Assembly (NCBI GenBank): GCA_003439945.1
Contig: QVRM01006088.1
Span: 55,368 to 119,367, forward strand
DNA from: Dermanyssus gallinae
Lineage: Eukaryota > Arthropoda > Arachnida > Mesostigmata > Dermanyssidae
Direction: 5' to 3'
Length of the DNA stretch: 64,000 bases
Every line of letters begins with the position of its first letter. Position 1 is the first letter of the stretch. Shown here one piece after another: positions 12,725-26,018 of the stretch. The notes beneath the pieces were generated by a model. That model did not search any database, was not told the origin of the DNA, and was given only the letters and a program-made list of their open reading frames with translations. The translations under genes were made by a program, and so were the position numbers.

Positions 12725-12948
12725 TTTTTCTCACGCTTCCCGGCTCCGGTATCTCGAAACCCCTTAGCAAACGGGTTGTTGTCAATCTTGAGCTGGGTAA
12801 TCTTCTCGTTCTGGTATGCCGTCACCGCGATGAACTCGGTCTCGCGAAACACGAACGTCTTGAAGGCGGCATACGGCAGCTTCGAGATGTCGGTGGCGCG
12901 CACAAGGTGGAACCGCGGCTGGTACTTGTGCATCGAGTTAAGGATCGT
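12725..12948 (-). CDS. bi: Tbx2/optomotor-blind T-box exon (second half of the DNA-binding domain)
   Basis: This exon codes 74 residues plus two bases. It starts [17 protein letters not shown] and continues through [20 protein letters not shown] and [19 protein letters not shown] to KREK and the first two bases of a Lys codon. These are the dimer-contact and DNA-contact segments of the T-box C-terminal half. The acceptor CAG occupies 12951-12949; the donor GTAAGT is at 12724-12719. If the donor is ignored, the next codon reads TAA, so splicing is required. The GAGKREKK ending is the arthropod omb form; vertebrate TBX2 has GNGRREKR. The segment [16 protein letters not shown] is somewhat diverged from the RANDILKLPYSTFRTY usual in the family. 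It lies 21.9 kb downstream of the preceding exon and only 596 bases upstream of the next. Confidence 0.96.
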
Positions 12949-13139
12949 CTGAAATGACATCTATATCTTACTTATAGCTTGAAATTCGGCCAGACAGCAC
13001 TGTTCGTCTAGCCCGGCGGGCGGCTAGCTGCTTTAACTAGATCAACGCCCGTTTGTCGACACCTCCACCCCGCCCTTCATTAATTCATGTAAACAGCGTC
13101 AGCGACAAATCATTACCCAATGTCACCGAAAAGCGACAA

Positions 13140-13200
13140 CAAGTACAACAATAACAATAACAACAGCAACAACAATAACAACAACAACAACAACATCCCA
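13140..13200 (+). repeat. CAA triplet tract
   Basis: CAA/CAATAA repeats. Antisense reading gives meaningless poly-Leu/Val frames. Confidence 0.85.
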
Positions 13201-14199
13201 GACGCTTCTTTCTTGCTCGTTTGAGAGATGTTTGGCCACCACACGGTGCACTTGTGCGTTTTGTGTGTACATACTCGCATAGCATACGTCTGTCTTCGGT
13301 AGGGAGCCGCCACCTAGCCGAGGCAAGGAAACGAAGGAAAGCCACCAAGAGATCGAGACAGGCGGAGAGAGAGAGAGAGAGCGGCAGGGAATAACCTGTC
13401 AGACCGTTAAGCAAAAGCTCCTTAGACAGTTCCCTGCGCTCTGGGCCTTCTACAACTGCTACAATCGATCTCCCTTGGCTGTTGTCGTTTTCCAGCTCAG
13501 CTTCCACCAGTCTCCCCCCACCCGTCTTGTTTTCGACTTCTTCCACCCAGCCCATTCTAGCCCATCTATCTATTCCTTGCTCTCCCCCTCCATCTCTGCG
13601 CTCTCTCTTCGCCTTGTCTTCGTCGTCGTCGTCTTCCTCGATTGGCCGGTCGCCTGTGCCGAGTATGTATCCGCACGTCGTCCGGGTAAGAAGAAGATCG
13701 TGTTTCGTCAACGGCCAGCTCAGGTTGCACTCATTAAGAACCGACACAACAACCAACAACTCTCTGGCAGCAAAACTCGTAGCCTTTTTTCTTTTCCGTC
13801 CGTCCGTCCGACACGACCGAATGCTGGAGTTGCTGCTATCATCTGTCTCAGTAAGTGACTTCTTATGTACACACACACAGCCACACATGTGTGTGTTTGC
13901 CCGATTTCTTCAGTGGCTTTCGCGCGACGCTACGACCAAGAGTTGTTTGTTGGTGCTCGTTATTAGCACGGCGCTTGGCACGATTTGTCCCAAGCGTCGT
14001 CTCGTTATCTCTCTCTGTCTCTCTCTCTCTCGCTCCTGCCTGTCTGCCAGGGTTAGGCCGAGAGCTGCAGTCTACTCGGCTTAAACAAAATAAAGAATAT
14101 GTCAGCTAGCCAATTTGTAGCCGAGCGATCATCACTGCAAACAACAACCGATCTCAACGCCAACGACCGATCCCCTCAGCAAAACCACTGCAATTGAGC

Positions 14200-14968
14200 T
14201 GCGACGACGACGACGACGACAACAGCAACAACAACGACAGCAACAACAACAGCGACAGCAACAGCGACAACAACAGCAACAACGACAACAACGACAGCAA
14301 CAACAATGACGCAGTAGGAACAGCCGAAGGCGGCACTAGTAGTCTGCTAGTAACTACGGGATGTATCACTTTGTACTGTCGTCGACAACGGCGGCAGATC
14401 ATGTTGTTGCCATCCTGGGAACGGTTGTGCCAGCGCAACAGCAGCTCCAGCAGCAACAACAACACCAACGACAGCAGCAGCTCAGCAGCTCCAGCAGCCG
14501 CAACGGCTACACGCCACACCAAGCCAACAAGCTCACTGATTTCTAACCCCGTGCGTCCTTTCTAAACAAAACATATTTCAAACAGTCAATAACAACCACA
14601 AACAGCAACAAACACGACAACGGCGGCGGCGGCAACAACAACAACAACGGCGACAACAACAACAACAACGGCGACAACAACGGCGACAACAACAACAACA
14701 ACGAGAGCATCAAAACGCATAGAGATGCATGCGCACGCCGGCACAGTAGTGTTTCCCTCAAATGCCTCATCACATCCTACGAGCATCGCATCGGTCTCAC
14801 AGCACACAAAGGCGCCCGTCGCAACTGTCGTCACCAGTAGAAAAATAAATAACAAAAACACCACTCACAAGAAACACAGCAGCAGCAGCACAGGCACGAA
14901 AAACACACCAGCATCACCAATACCACCAAGAGCGACTGCGTCAGCAACGGCAACTAAACAACAGCAGC

Positions 14969-15005
<37 letters not shown>

Positions 15006-15545
15006 GCAACACCACCAACAAAACTCCTAAAAGCGATGAAAATCATCGTGACAGCAAAATACTAAAGATATGACACTGCTAAGGATCCGCTAATAATAAA
15101 ACTACGCTACGATCAGAAGTTCATCACGAGCCAAACATGAGCAACGCCAACACCGACCAACCAACCAATGATGATGAGGCGGCCAAAACACCATCGCATC
15201 TGACGATGTTTGTCACTCGAGCTAGTAGAGCTACACGATACGTTCGAACGAAATGAGCAATGCCAAACAACAAAAACAATAACAACAGCAACAACAACAG
15301 CAACAACAACAGCAATAAGCATGAAGACGGTGGCGACAACTAGCACAACACAAACGAAAACAGAAAGAGCAACAACACCTGCAGTGGGCACAACAACAAG
15401 CAGCATAATAACTACGCGTGCGACAACAATGGTGAAAACAACAGCCACAACAACAACAACAACGGCAGCAGCAGCAGCAGCAATAACAGTAATGATCAAA
15501 TAGAAAATCACTGCTAATAACAACAAGAACAACAACAACAACAAC
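14200..15545 (+). repeat. 1.3-kb CAA/CAG/GAC triplet-rich block
   Basis: Imperfect CAA, CAG, GAC and ACA triplets dominate, with the longest pure CAA run near 14965-15005. The block yields poly-Q, poly-N, poly-T or poly-L/V frames in all registers, including one ending in a run of about 18 Gln (14725-15030). No frame has domain content or splice support, so I read it as intronic low-complexity DNA. Confidence 0.8.
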
Positions 15546-16087
15546 CAACCAGTATTTACAAAAGTAGGAAAGCCACAACACTCCAGTACCCAAAGCGCAA
15601 CGTCAACTTAAATACACTGTTAATGCGTGTGCTTGTTTGCTCTCACAGTGTCTGTTCCTACCATGCCCTCAACATTTTCACTTGCTGTAAGTTTTTCTTC
15701 ACTTTGATTTACGGTTGCTCTGTCGTCCTATTGCTGATGTGGCCGGCTCGTGGCAGTTTTATATTTCGTTATACTAGTATATGTAAAGCTTCTGCTGCAG
15801 CAGTTTCCAAATGCACCCATGTTCTAGTTTATGGATTTCGATGTGATCCTGCATTGCATTCTGTTGTCATCGTCAGTGCTATTGTCAGTTGAGCCATCGT
15901 TCCCCGAGCCAAGCCCCGTGCTTGTTGTTTTTCTTGTGGTGTAACCGCCACCCTTTCTTTCTCATTCGCTCACTCGGGAGCGAATCTTCATCACGCACGC
16001 GTTAACTACGCGAAAGGTAGTATTACAGTACAACGGTAATACCTGTTACTGCAGCTAATTAAGCAGTTATTACTTTCGGTCATGGCC

Positions 16088-16111
16088 TATATATATATAT
16101 ATATATATATA
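16088..16111. repeat. (TA)n microsatellite
   Basis: TA run of about 24 bases. Confidence 0.9.
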
Positions 16112-16305
16112 CATTTCTTTAAACAGTTTTAATAGTCAATGGCGGAATGTCAAGTGTCTGCGTTCTGCAATGGCGAAGTAAATCGTGAGCTTCAATCCCC
16201 AGCTTCGCTGGTTGTAAGTGTGTCATAGTATATTGGAACTGTGTTACTTCATTTTAACTTTACATAGATCATATGTCTATTTATTGCCGACCGACAGCTT
16301 TCGGA

Positions 16306-16308
<3 letters not shown>

Positions 16309-16358
<50 letters not shown>
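16309..16358. repeat. (TA)n microsatellite
   Basis: Uninterrupted TA run of about 50 bases. Confidence 0.95.
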
Positions 16359-16361
<3 letters not shown>

Positions 16362-16473
16362 GCAAAGCATCGATCGATCAATTTGAGCAAGTGGTACTTA
16401 AGAGACGGTTGAGTGGTATCTCTTCTGGCAGGACATGACGGATTTGTCACTCGATAAACCAAGAGGGGATAAA

Positions 16474-16498
16474 CAGTAGTAGTAGTAGTAGTAGTAGT
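16474..16498 (+). repeat. (AGT)n microsatellite
   Basis: About eight pure AGT units. Confidence 0.9.
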
Positions 16499-17104
16499 GG
16501 ATCAGTCGGGAGATATGGATGATATGCAGATGGTAAGAGGACTAAGAGTCAACGAGGGGGGTGAGTCCCAGACGGATCGGCAGGGAGATGACAAGCGAGA
16601 TCATGAATAGTGAGCCAGGCAGCCAGGCAGACGACGTCCGATTAAGGCGTAAGAAATAGAGCTTGAGGGTGACGACAGTTGTTCGAGCTCAGCGCAGTAA
16701 ACAGAGACGCGACCAAATAAGCCGCTGCTGCCGCTGCTGCCGCCACAGCCTCCGCCGCCACCGCAAAGACGCGGAGGAACCGCGTATCGCCACCAGTCAA
16801 CCAACGTCCGAAGACTTCGATGATCGACGTCTTCAGATGCTCATTGTCGGCGGTGGCAGCGGCGGCGGCGGCAGCGGCATCGACGCTGGTTCACCCTCAA
16901 GATCCGATGGACGAGACGTTTACGGCAAGCACGTCAAAGTGGCCAAACGGCTGCCTCTATGTCGGTCGGTGGGGTGGTGGATCGGAACGTCGAAACGTCG
17001 AACGAAACGCTCGGTCTTTCACTGGCTGCTCTGGCCTGCCGATGGTCGCCAGCGTCATCGTCGTCGTCGTCATAAATTTGGACGAATTGTAAAATTCTGT
17101 CAAG

Positions 17105-17215
17105 TATCGCCATCATCATATCATCATCATCATCATCGTTATCATCATCAACACCACTACCTGCAACATACCAAAGGCATGTTTTCATCATCGTCATCAT
17201 CATCATCATCGATGA
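17105..17215 (+). repeat. ATC triplet tracts
   Basis: Two ATC/CAT runs, about 17105-17150 and 17187-17212. Confidence 0.8.
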
Positions 17216-17519
17216 CCAACACACCACCAGCGTGCCGTGATCGTCCAATGCGTGTCTGTAGCGTAGCGTAGCGCAGCGCTATCTTCGAGCGTCGACTTCA
17301 TTCCTTCGTCCATTTCACCGTTCGGCGTTCCCTTTGGACCGGCGGCTTCGGACTTCACGCGGCGGTTGCTGCTGCTGCTGGTGCTGGTCTTCGTTAGTGT
17401 TCGCGCTCTCTAGGTAGTCGACGTCGTCGTCATCGTCGTCATCTTCGTCATTTTAGTTAGCGTGGTGTCGTTCGTCACCGACTTCGATACACCTCCGATA
17501 CTTCAGCGTCATTGTTTTT

Positions 17520-17625
17520 TCGCTGTTGTTGTTGTTGTTGTCGTTGCTGTTGTTGCCGTTGCTGCCGATGTCGTTGTTGCTGTTGTTGTTCTGGTTGTTG
17601 TTGTTGTTGTTGTCGTTGTCGAGAA
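17520..17625 (+). repeat. GTT/GTC triplet tract
   Basis: Imperfect GTT, GTC and GCT triplets over about 105 bases. Confidence 0.8.
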
Positions 17626-18004
17626 CGCCGCGAGACGTTATCGTGAAGTGTTTGTCTGTCCGGAGGGGAGACAAGGCGGCGTATAGCGGGCGAGACGGGC
17701 AATTTTCGCCTTCATAAACGCCTTCGACTAGTATCGTTATCGAAACGCATAAAGTGAGCAGTAGGACCAAACGACAAAAAAAAGCAGTAACAGAACGATG
17801 GATCATGGCGAGTACGATGGTGGTGAGTATGATGGGCGGACCGGCGGGCCTTCGGTCAGATGACCGGGTTGTCGTCGTCGTCGCAGTCCGTGGTGTTAAA
17901 ACTTTGAGCGCAGGTTACAACGTCGTTAAATAGCGCCACAAAAACGCAACAGCAATAACAAGCCTGCAGCAGCAGCACCCGTCACGGGAGGAACGGCTCG
18001 TATG

Positions 18005-18190
18005 CAGCAACAGCGGCAGCAACAACAACAACGAAAGTAACGAAGACAACACTAACGAATATCACGCGCGCGACCATGGCAACAACAGCGACACAACAAC
18101 AACAAGAATAATAATTATAACAACTACTTTAAAAAAACAGCAACAACAATAAAGGCACCGACGACGACGACAGCAATAACAACAACAACG

Positions 18191-18223
<33 letters not shown>

Positions 18224-18235
18224 ATAATCGTGGCA
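18005..18235 (+). repeat. CAA/GAC triplet block
   Basis: Imperfect CAA, GAC and CAG triplets over about 230 bases, followed by a (CT)n run at 18281-18300. Confidence 0.8.
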
Positions 18236-18589
18236 GGAATACGTCAAAATCTTCTTGTAAAGTTTTCCCATCCGTGTTTTCTCTCTCTCTCTCTCTCTCC
18301 AACGTTTTACGTAGGCCACCATTCACGCAGGGTAACAATTCGAATTTCACTGATGACAGCTAATAACAAGTACAGGAATTTTATTCGTAATGAAGTTTCC
18401 ACCATATACCTTTTAGAGTATGTACAATCGATTCAATATGAAAATGACGCAACGACCTGTTTGCAAGGAAACGCTGCATAATAATTGGCCCTGATATAAA
18501 AGGGTGACATGTGTACTTAGGTATACATGCCAAGCGAACAATAAATCAATCGTTTTTAATATGATATATAAAGTTTTTTTTTCGTAACA

Positions 18590-18640
18590 AAGCCAGTGTC
18601 TTGCCTCAGAGAAATCGTGAGTCCGAACCTAAGACAAACT
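18590..18640 (+). repeat. tRNA-like fragment (SINE relic)
   Basis: GCCAGTGTCTTGCCTCAGAG then AAATCGTGAGTCCGAACCT has the order of a tRNA-derived SINE head (..AGTGTCTTGCCTCAGA.. then B-box GAGTCCGAACC). It cannot form a full cloverleaf. Weak evidence. Confidence 0.35.
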
Positions 18641-19254
18641 GAGTACCATGGTAAACCGCAGTGGACCAGACATTAGCGATGAACAAGGATACAGATGTTT
18701 TAGTAGATATATTTATTTTCTCATGTATGTATATATATCTTACGTCTCAAGCTAATTATATATCAGCAACAACGACAAGAATAGCAGCAGTAGTAGTAAG
18801 TATTATTAGTAAAATCTGGTAGTAGGAATGACAAGTACATCAGCAACAACACTGCCACCGCCTCCACATCGCAGGCCAATAAACAGAAAAGTAACACCAA
18901 CAAATATAACAGCAGCAGCAGAGCAGCAACATTAACAACAACAACAGCTAAGGGTGCAGGTAAATGGTGGGGTAGCTGAGGCAACATGATGATTGGTCAA
19001 GATCGATTTGACTCTTGCTACCGCTGCTAATGTTGCTGCTGCAGCAACAGCGACGACGAATGAATGAATGAATGGAGGTTCCTGTTGCGGCCGTTTATCA
19101 ACAGCCGAATCTGCTCGCTACCAGCCGACTGGCACAGCGTTAACTGGTAGCTGCTGCTTCAGAGCTGCACAGTTTGAGGGACCGCCGAACCCCAGCAATG
19201 CCTCAACCGCGCAGGCAGGCTGGCCGGCCGTAAGAACCGCCGCTTAGTCAGCCA

Positions 19255-19350
19255 GCAACAACGACTATAACACAACAACAGCAACGCAACAACAACAATA
19301 ACACAACAACAAAGCAGCAACACAACAACAACAGCAGCAGCAGCAGCGCC
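19255..19350 (+). repeat. CAA/CAG triplet block
   Basis: Imperfect CAACA repeats with an embedded CAG run at about 19330-19347. Confidence 0.75.
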
Positions 19351-19502
19351 AACGGTAGGAGAAGTTTGCCGCTTAGCCACGGCGGCCCGAACAAACAAGG
19401 AGCTAGAACGATTTAGCTGGTAGTTTAGTTCGAACCTTCCTCCTCAATCACCCTTTTGCTGGGGGGGGCTGTCTGGCCGACCCCCTTGGTCGGTTGGTTG
19501 TG

Positions 19503-19520
19503 CCCCCCCCCCCCCCCCCC
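19503..19520 (+). repeat. poly-C run
   Basis: About 18 consecutive C. The true length in the genome may differ because homopolymers are hard to sequence. Confidence 0.85.
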
Positions 19521-20202
19521 GGACGGCCCGTCGAAATCGTTATCTGCCGACATTCATATTGTCGATCCAACAGTGCGTAGAGCATTATTGGCTAGCGGCC
19601 GCCAATTCGCTTGCGCGCGTAAGAAAGAAGACGGGGAATAAGATGAAGGCGACGCCCCTAAAGCGACGCACGACGCTGCTCACCTTAGCAGCGCCACCAC
19701 CGCCACCCCCACCCCACCACTATCCCCACAGCCCGCCATTTCCGCCACGGCTACCGCTACGTGTTACCACTGTGACCGTTAGTTCCACGACCATCATCGC
19801 CTCGCATCGCACTCACCGCACCTCGCCTCGTCTCGCTTGCTGTTGTGGTTCTTGTCGTTCAGGTTGGTGTCGTGATGGTTTGGGTAGTCAACATCATTGT
19901 CGTTATCCACACGCCTATTGATAAAGTGTTGACACGTCTTACAACATCACTATCAGTCACCATCCGCGTCAGCAGCGCAAGTGCATCATCAACAACACCA
20001 AAAACAACAGTGATGGCAAAATCCACACCGTGGGTGTTCCCGCCAATCACGTCATGTCGTGTCGTCCTACAGATAGAACAGGCAAATGACATACTCACTC
20101 ACCAATTAAGATCGATAAACCATAGGGATTATGAATGGCGCTTGCTAAAGTTGTCATCGATTCTGGCTTGTTGCGCCACACGAGTGACTCAATGAGTGGT
20201 CT

Positions 20203-20362
20203 GTGCGTTTTGCAGACTATCAGATAGTAGTTATCTGCGCGTTTTGCACTCACTATCAGATTACCGTCCACGAGTTTTGCAGTCTATCATATCTAGTCCG
20301 TCCGTTGTGTACTCTGTACTGTGGCTTTATATCTGGCTTGAGTAATGTGTGCGTTTTGCAGT
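20203..20362 (+). repeat. degenerate minisatellite-like repeat (GCGTTTTGCAG motif, four copies)
   Basis: GTGCGTTTTGCAGACTATCA at 20203-20222 recurs as GCGCGTTTTGCA..CTATCA at 20237-20257, GAGTTTTGCAGTCTATCA at 20272-20289 and GTGCGTTTTGCAGTCAAC at 20349-20366. CTGGCTTG precedes the first (20163) and last (about 20334) copies. Confidence 0.75.
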
Positions 20363-21421
20363 CAACGATTTGACCTACACCTGTTTGCACGGCGTTACGT
20401 GCTCTCATTAGTGTACTACTGTGTTTGCTATGCTTACGTCCATTACAGTTCTTGTTGCTGACCCTAATGTCTTTCCTCAGAGGTCCACATTACCAGCGCA
20501 GAACCACAATTTTTCCTCGACGTCGTCCTCGACGCTGATGAAGCTGCAGACAACTCATTATGGAATCGCGCTCTCGCGATGATGAGAGCCCTGTCTCTGA
20601 GACGGACCAGTCGGTCTGTCACTGACACTCTACAGTCATCCTTTTGCATGGTGCATCTCTGACGAGCTAGCTGCTTCTGGCAGGTACCATTCGTTTTTTT
20701 TCACCACTGTAGCATGTTATGGCACCGTCATTGCGGCATCAACAGCACGGCGACTAATGGTTGTTGGTTGGCCACTATCAGCGAGCTCGTGTTCGTGAAG
20801 CCGCCGCACCTTGGCTCTTCATGCACGTTCGTACAAACAAAAACACAGCCAGTGCAAACGCCGCTATTTGGCATATGAGCGTTCATTGATTGAATTTATG
20901 CGGCGACGCAAATAAAGACCTCACTGCAACGCCAACGTTCTACAATTCTTGCAAAACCTACTGGATAGGCTGGCTGCGTAAGTATGTAATTGATGCCGTG
21001 ACTACTTTTGTGCTATGTGTGAAGATGATCTATAATTTGCAAAAATCAAACGAAAAACCGTGATTGGTGATGACGGGGGGATAGAGCAACGGAAACCCAC
21101 TTAGAGCAGCTATTGGCCAGCTATCGCGTTTTCGCTCGCTCTCCGCGCAAAATTCATCCTCTTTGAGATGTTTGAAGTCAACTGAAGTTGTTGTAAATAC
21201 CTGACTGAAACTCGGACGATCGCCGGAAGCCGCAACGGAAGACTGTGTTGGCGCGATGAGTTCCGTGTACATTTTGTACATTCGAACTTCATGTTTGTAT
21301 GTTCGTGCAATTCTACTGGACGTTTGCCTGCTCGTGTTTCTTCTTGATTTTTTTCACGTTTACTCTTCTTCTCTTTGGCTTTTTCGCTCTGTTAATTTTA
21401 TCTTCAGAATACTATACGTGC

Positions 21422-21450
<29 letters not shown>
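21422..21450. repeat. (TA)n microsatellite
   Basis: TA run of about 29 bases. Confidence 0.9.
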
Positions 21451-21453
<3 letters not shown>

Positions 21454-22380
21454 GGTCATTGATGTGAAACCCGCATGTGACATGTGTCTATCTGTCTGGC
21501 TGTCCCTGGATGTAGGTAGTGACGTAACACCGCGCGTGCATGGCCTTGTTCCTACTTCATTTATTTATCCACATATTTACCTCTCTGCGCCTCCCCCAAT
21601 CACGTTCTTTGTCTCTCCCTTCTTTCTTTCTTCCATTTACTCAGGCTTACCCTGTTGACGTGTATCCTTTCAATACTACTATTCTCGTGTGCGGGAGCGA
21701 TGATTGGGGGAGTACCACTATTGGCTAAAGGCGGGGGTTTGTCGGGGATCGCCCCCTTCCGTCGATGCGCCCCGCCGTCGCCACCGCCGCCGCCATCTAA
21801 CATCTAGCTGGCGCTACGCAGTTACTATAAGTATAGGCTAACACGGCCGTGGTAGTGCAGTTCTGTAGACGCGACGAATGACAACTCAAGTATGCTAGGC
21901 TGGCTTTCGCCACGTTCGTCGGCACGAATGACATGGCTTCGTGTTCCTGTTGTTGTTGTTCGTCGTCGTCGTCGTCATCATCATCATCATCGTCGTCATC
22001 GTCAACCCCCGTATCTTCTCCCGCACCCCTCCCGGAGGTGCGCGGACCCGATGGAGGGGGAGAGCAAGAGCCCGTTGGCGCCGCCGGTCCGGCGGGACGA
22101 CACGGAAACAACTCAAGTGTGGCGGCAATTTTCAAATTAATCACATTAGCTAGTTCTGCCTGCCGCAATGCAAAAGCTGATCTCAATCAGCGTCGTCGTC
22201 GACGACCGACCGACCGACCCACCGATCCCAAAGCTAGATCTATAGATTTATTTCGCGCCGACTTTCCTCATCGACGCTGTTGCCTCTATTGCTGTTGTTG
22301 TAGTCTTCGCCTCATGGTGTTGTTGACGACGCACATGCCGGTTCTATATGAACGCATATGTGTCGACGGTATATGTACGC

Positions 22381-22382
<2 letters not shown>

Positions 22383-22426
<44 letters not shown>
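22383..22426. repeat. (TA)n microsatellite
   Basis: TA run of about 44 bases. Confidence 0.95.
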
Positions 22427-22428
<2 letters not shown>

Positions 22429-22551
22429 TGTGTCAATATTCTGCCACCCCTGCTGCTGCTGCTGATGGAGTTGCCGTTCGAGCAGATAAATAGGTAGAAA
22501 TAATGGTTTGATAGTCACCCAGCCGCCGGCGACAATACCACCAACAACAAT

Positions 22552-22583
<32 letters not shown>

Positions 22584-22876
22584 AGGCCATATCGACTACA
22601 ACAACTCTTCAGTGAGATCTACAACCCGTAGACGCACCTTAGACAAGGCCCAACCGAGAGATATGAAGTACACAGACAGTCATGAAGGATTGCCGCAGCG
22701 GCTGCTGGCAGAGTTGTCATTGTCCTTTGACGTCGCTCTCGGTTAAGTCAATCTCATTCGCATGGACAAGTAGCTAAACAAACAAGCAAACTATGCACAA
22801 CGACGATCGAATGAATCAATAGGTGTTGAGTGGGCGAATGAATCAACGAATTGCTCTGACGTAGCACGCACCAGCT

Positions 22877-22877
22877 G

Positions 22878-22917
<40 letters not shown>
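22877..22917. repeat. (TA)n microsatellite
   Basis: TA run of about 40 bases with one G interruption near its start. Confidence 0.9.
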
Positions 22918-22919
<2 letters not shown>

Positions 22920-23088
22920 GTAAAGCCTTGCCGTCTCAGTGCATCGTTGTCGGAAAGACCACGACGAGATTTCTCGCTGCTCCCGATGGGAGCGCCTCTG
23001 TTGAGCGTGCCATGGTCAATAAAAGCAAATGAAACAGACTTACCATCAGCGGCTAGCTATATACAGGTGGGCTCATTACATATGTGTG

Positions 23089-23095
<7 letters not shown>

Positions 23096-23124
<29 letters not shown>
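23096..23124. repeat. (TA)n microsatellite
   Basis: TA run of about 29 bases preceded by a short (TG)n. Confidence 0.9.
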
Positions 23125-23128
<4 letters not shown>

Positions 23129-24731
23129 GGAATCAGTATATTCGGGGATATATAGACGCTCAATAATCTGCTGCATGAACTTGCCGTACGACTGAAGAAC
23201 CCCGTACTAGAAAAAAGGCTAGACGCCTTCTTCTATTAGGAACGAATCTGGGAGCTACAGTGGTGCTTGTGTGTGATCTGATTCTTAATTGCGTTGGGAT
23301 CTTATCTCCTATATGTATGTATGTATGTATGTATAAATATATTGTCTCGTATGTCTGTCATGTTGATATTTCGTTCTGCAAGTATGTTCTTCTTTAATCG
23401 GGTGTCCACACACACATTTTAAAGTTCTATCTTGGATCGCACTCAAATCTACATGATATATCAATATACTCGTCTAGCAACTTCTAACCAAGAGATGAGA
23501 TCCTTAGCGTCAGTATCAAACACCCATCGGCACCCCTCATTGTGTATCAGAAACGAGAGGACCCAATAAAAATTGCGCTATTATCTCGTATGGATGATGA
23601 CAGCAGCAGCAACAGCAGATTTATAAGTATACTAGTGACTCGCCGATGTGCGCAGAGCCGTAGCTATAGCTGAGGTAGTCGAAACAGTACATGTTCTAGT
23701 AGTAGTAGTATTAGTAGTTAGTAGCACTTGTTTAAAATATAGCTACAACAGTAGTAGTCCTGTATGTAGTCGAAGCAGGATTAGGAGCAAAAATAAAACG
23801 GCGTAGACAGGAACACGATTAGACGCAGTAACCTTTTTAAGCCTTGTGGTGGTGCTGGTAGAGTTTGTTGTTATAAGAGAGAGGGGGGGGGAGACAGCGA
23901 GAGGAAGAGGGAAGAAAGGAAGAAATAAACAAAAATAATGCCAGAGAGAAGTGTAGGAGACGCGGGAAGGGGGGGGGGCAGGGAAGATCTATGCTTTTCC
24001 TGTATACCGCCACCTCGGGCTCTGATAGCTTGATGGCCGTCCTTGTTTGTGGTTGCCTACGAGCCCTATTGGCTCAACACAGCCCTATCGGTTGGTCTCT
24101 CTCTCCTTCGCTCTCAGAGTGCGGTCTCAGTCAGTAGTCGATGCACCACTCCTTACTCACTACTACTCGCTAACTCATTCTGTGTACTCTATCTGCATTC
24201 TGCAGCACGAAACACGGCTGACGACGGTAACGATGACGACAACGACGACGACGACGACGAAACAGACAGCTAATCAATTTCTACTAACTACCACCATCAA
24301 AATGACAATCATCATCAACACCACAATCAGCAGCAGCAGCAACAGCAGTTGCCGCAGCGCCAACAGAAGTAGTCGCACTAAATACTCTGCTGTTGCTGCC
24401 GCTACTGCTTCTGCTTCTGTGGATGACGTTCGTAGGCGGCTTCTGTCGTCAGGGTCCGTGTCGTTGGCGACACTTTGAACTGTGGCTGTGGCGACTGTGG
24501 TCCGCGCTTCCATGACGCCCATTCCTGCTGCAGGATCAGGAATCAGCGATGACACCTTTCTTCGACCTTTTTCTTCGCCACCACTCGTCGCGCTGAAGAG
24601 ACAGAGTACTACTACTACTACTACTGCTAGCTGGCAGTGAAAAACCAGCGCCAAGCAGGCAATCGAGGGACAGCGAGCGATGGAGGGAGGATGCCAACGA
24701 CCAACGGCGAACAGATATGGTTAGATAAGGA

Positions 24732-24733
<2 letters not shown>

Positions 24734-24766
<33 letters not shown>
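24734..24766. repeat. (TA)n microsatellite
   Basis: TA run of about 33 bases; another of about 22 bases follows at 24819-24840. Confidence 0.9.
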
Positions 24767-24767
<1 letters not shown>

Positions 24768-25277
24768 GTACGTCTATGTATATAAGAAAGTGACAAAACC
24801 GGACGCGTTAACGCGGTTTATATATATATATATATATATAGACAAGGGAAAGATAGTGACAGAGAACAACAAAGGCAACGAGAGCTGAAGCGAAAACGGG
24901 GTGCTGATAGCTAAGTTTGTCCGTTCCGTTTGCTGACAACGTAGGCCATGCTGACGATGGCTGGCCGATGCGACAGCAGATAAATGGGCGATCATCGAGA
25001 TAACCGCGAGAGCAGCAGCGGCGCGGACAGCAAACATATCGTATGTGTGAGGTAGGTAGTTGCCTGGCTACTTGGCTGGCTGGTGAAAGGTGGTGAAGCT
25101 TCGAGGTGCACGAGGTGATGGACTTCTTCTGCTTCTGCTTCGTCTGCGTGCGCTCGAGAGGTAGAGAGAGAGAGAGAGAGAGTGACGGCGCTGTATTTCA
25201 GCCCTATTGACATCTATCTACCTGGTTGTCTGCATTCCACCCTAGCCTGGGCGATCCGGGTTTCGCCCCTTCCGCCT

Positions 25278-25425
25278 TGCTGTTGTTGTTGTTATTGTTG
25301 TTGCTGCTACTACCGTTATTCTTGTAGTATTTGTTGTTGTTATTGTTGTTGTTGTCGTCGTCGTCGTCGTCAGCGATACTATTGCTGCACTGTTGTTGTT
25401 GTTGTTGTTGTTGTTGTTTTTATTG
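25278..25425 (+). repeat. GTT/GTC triplet block
   Basis: Imperfect GTT, GTC and ATT triplets, with a pure GTT run near 25395-25420. Confidence 0.8.
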
Positions 25426-25962
25426 TTCTAATCTTTGAATAGATGGGTGTTTGTTGTTGTTGTCGTTGTTGTTGTTATGGTTGTCGTTGCTGCCCTCATT
25501 GCTATCCGCCTCGAACGAACAAAGCTCTCGATGTCATTACTCACTGTTACAGCAGCTGCAGCTGCTAATATCTGCTAATATCCTACAGTGATACGGTCGT
25601 TGGTGTGTTTTGTACGTGTTGATTGTGTACACGCAGGGGCCACCTCGCTTTTTCGTGAAAGAAGGAAGCAAGGAAGCAAGGGAGGTAGCTCTCGCACCAC
25701 CACCGTATTGCTGGTGCGTCTCTCTGGCCAGCGAGAGACGACAATGATGATGATGCTAATGATAATGAGACACCAACGCTGATAAGGTGAGCGTAGTCGT
25801 GAGGTGAGTTTTCCTTCGAGGCGTCCACCTCCTAAATACCCCCGATGTCATTGGCGTGGTCGTCGTGGTCCTCCATTCCATTCCCGCTCGGACAGCGGAG
25901 TTTACTCGAGTCACTAGGCTCGTGTCGGTGCTTCATGAAGTCGATGTCCTTTGTGCATATAT

Positions 25963-25964
<2 letters not shown>

Positions 25965-26012
<48 letters not shown>
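25965..26012. repeat. (TA)n microsatellite
   Basis: TA run of about 48 bases. Confidence 0.95.

Positions 26013-26018
<6 letters not shown>

Noticed and set aside
14725..15030. Open frame ending in a run of about 18 Gln
   Set aside because: It is the plus-strand reading of a CAA microsatellite inside the omb intron. There are no domains and no supporting splice sites, and all neighbouring frames are equally low-complexity.
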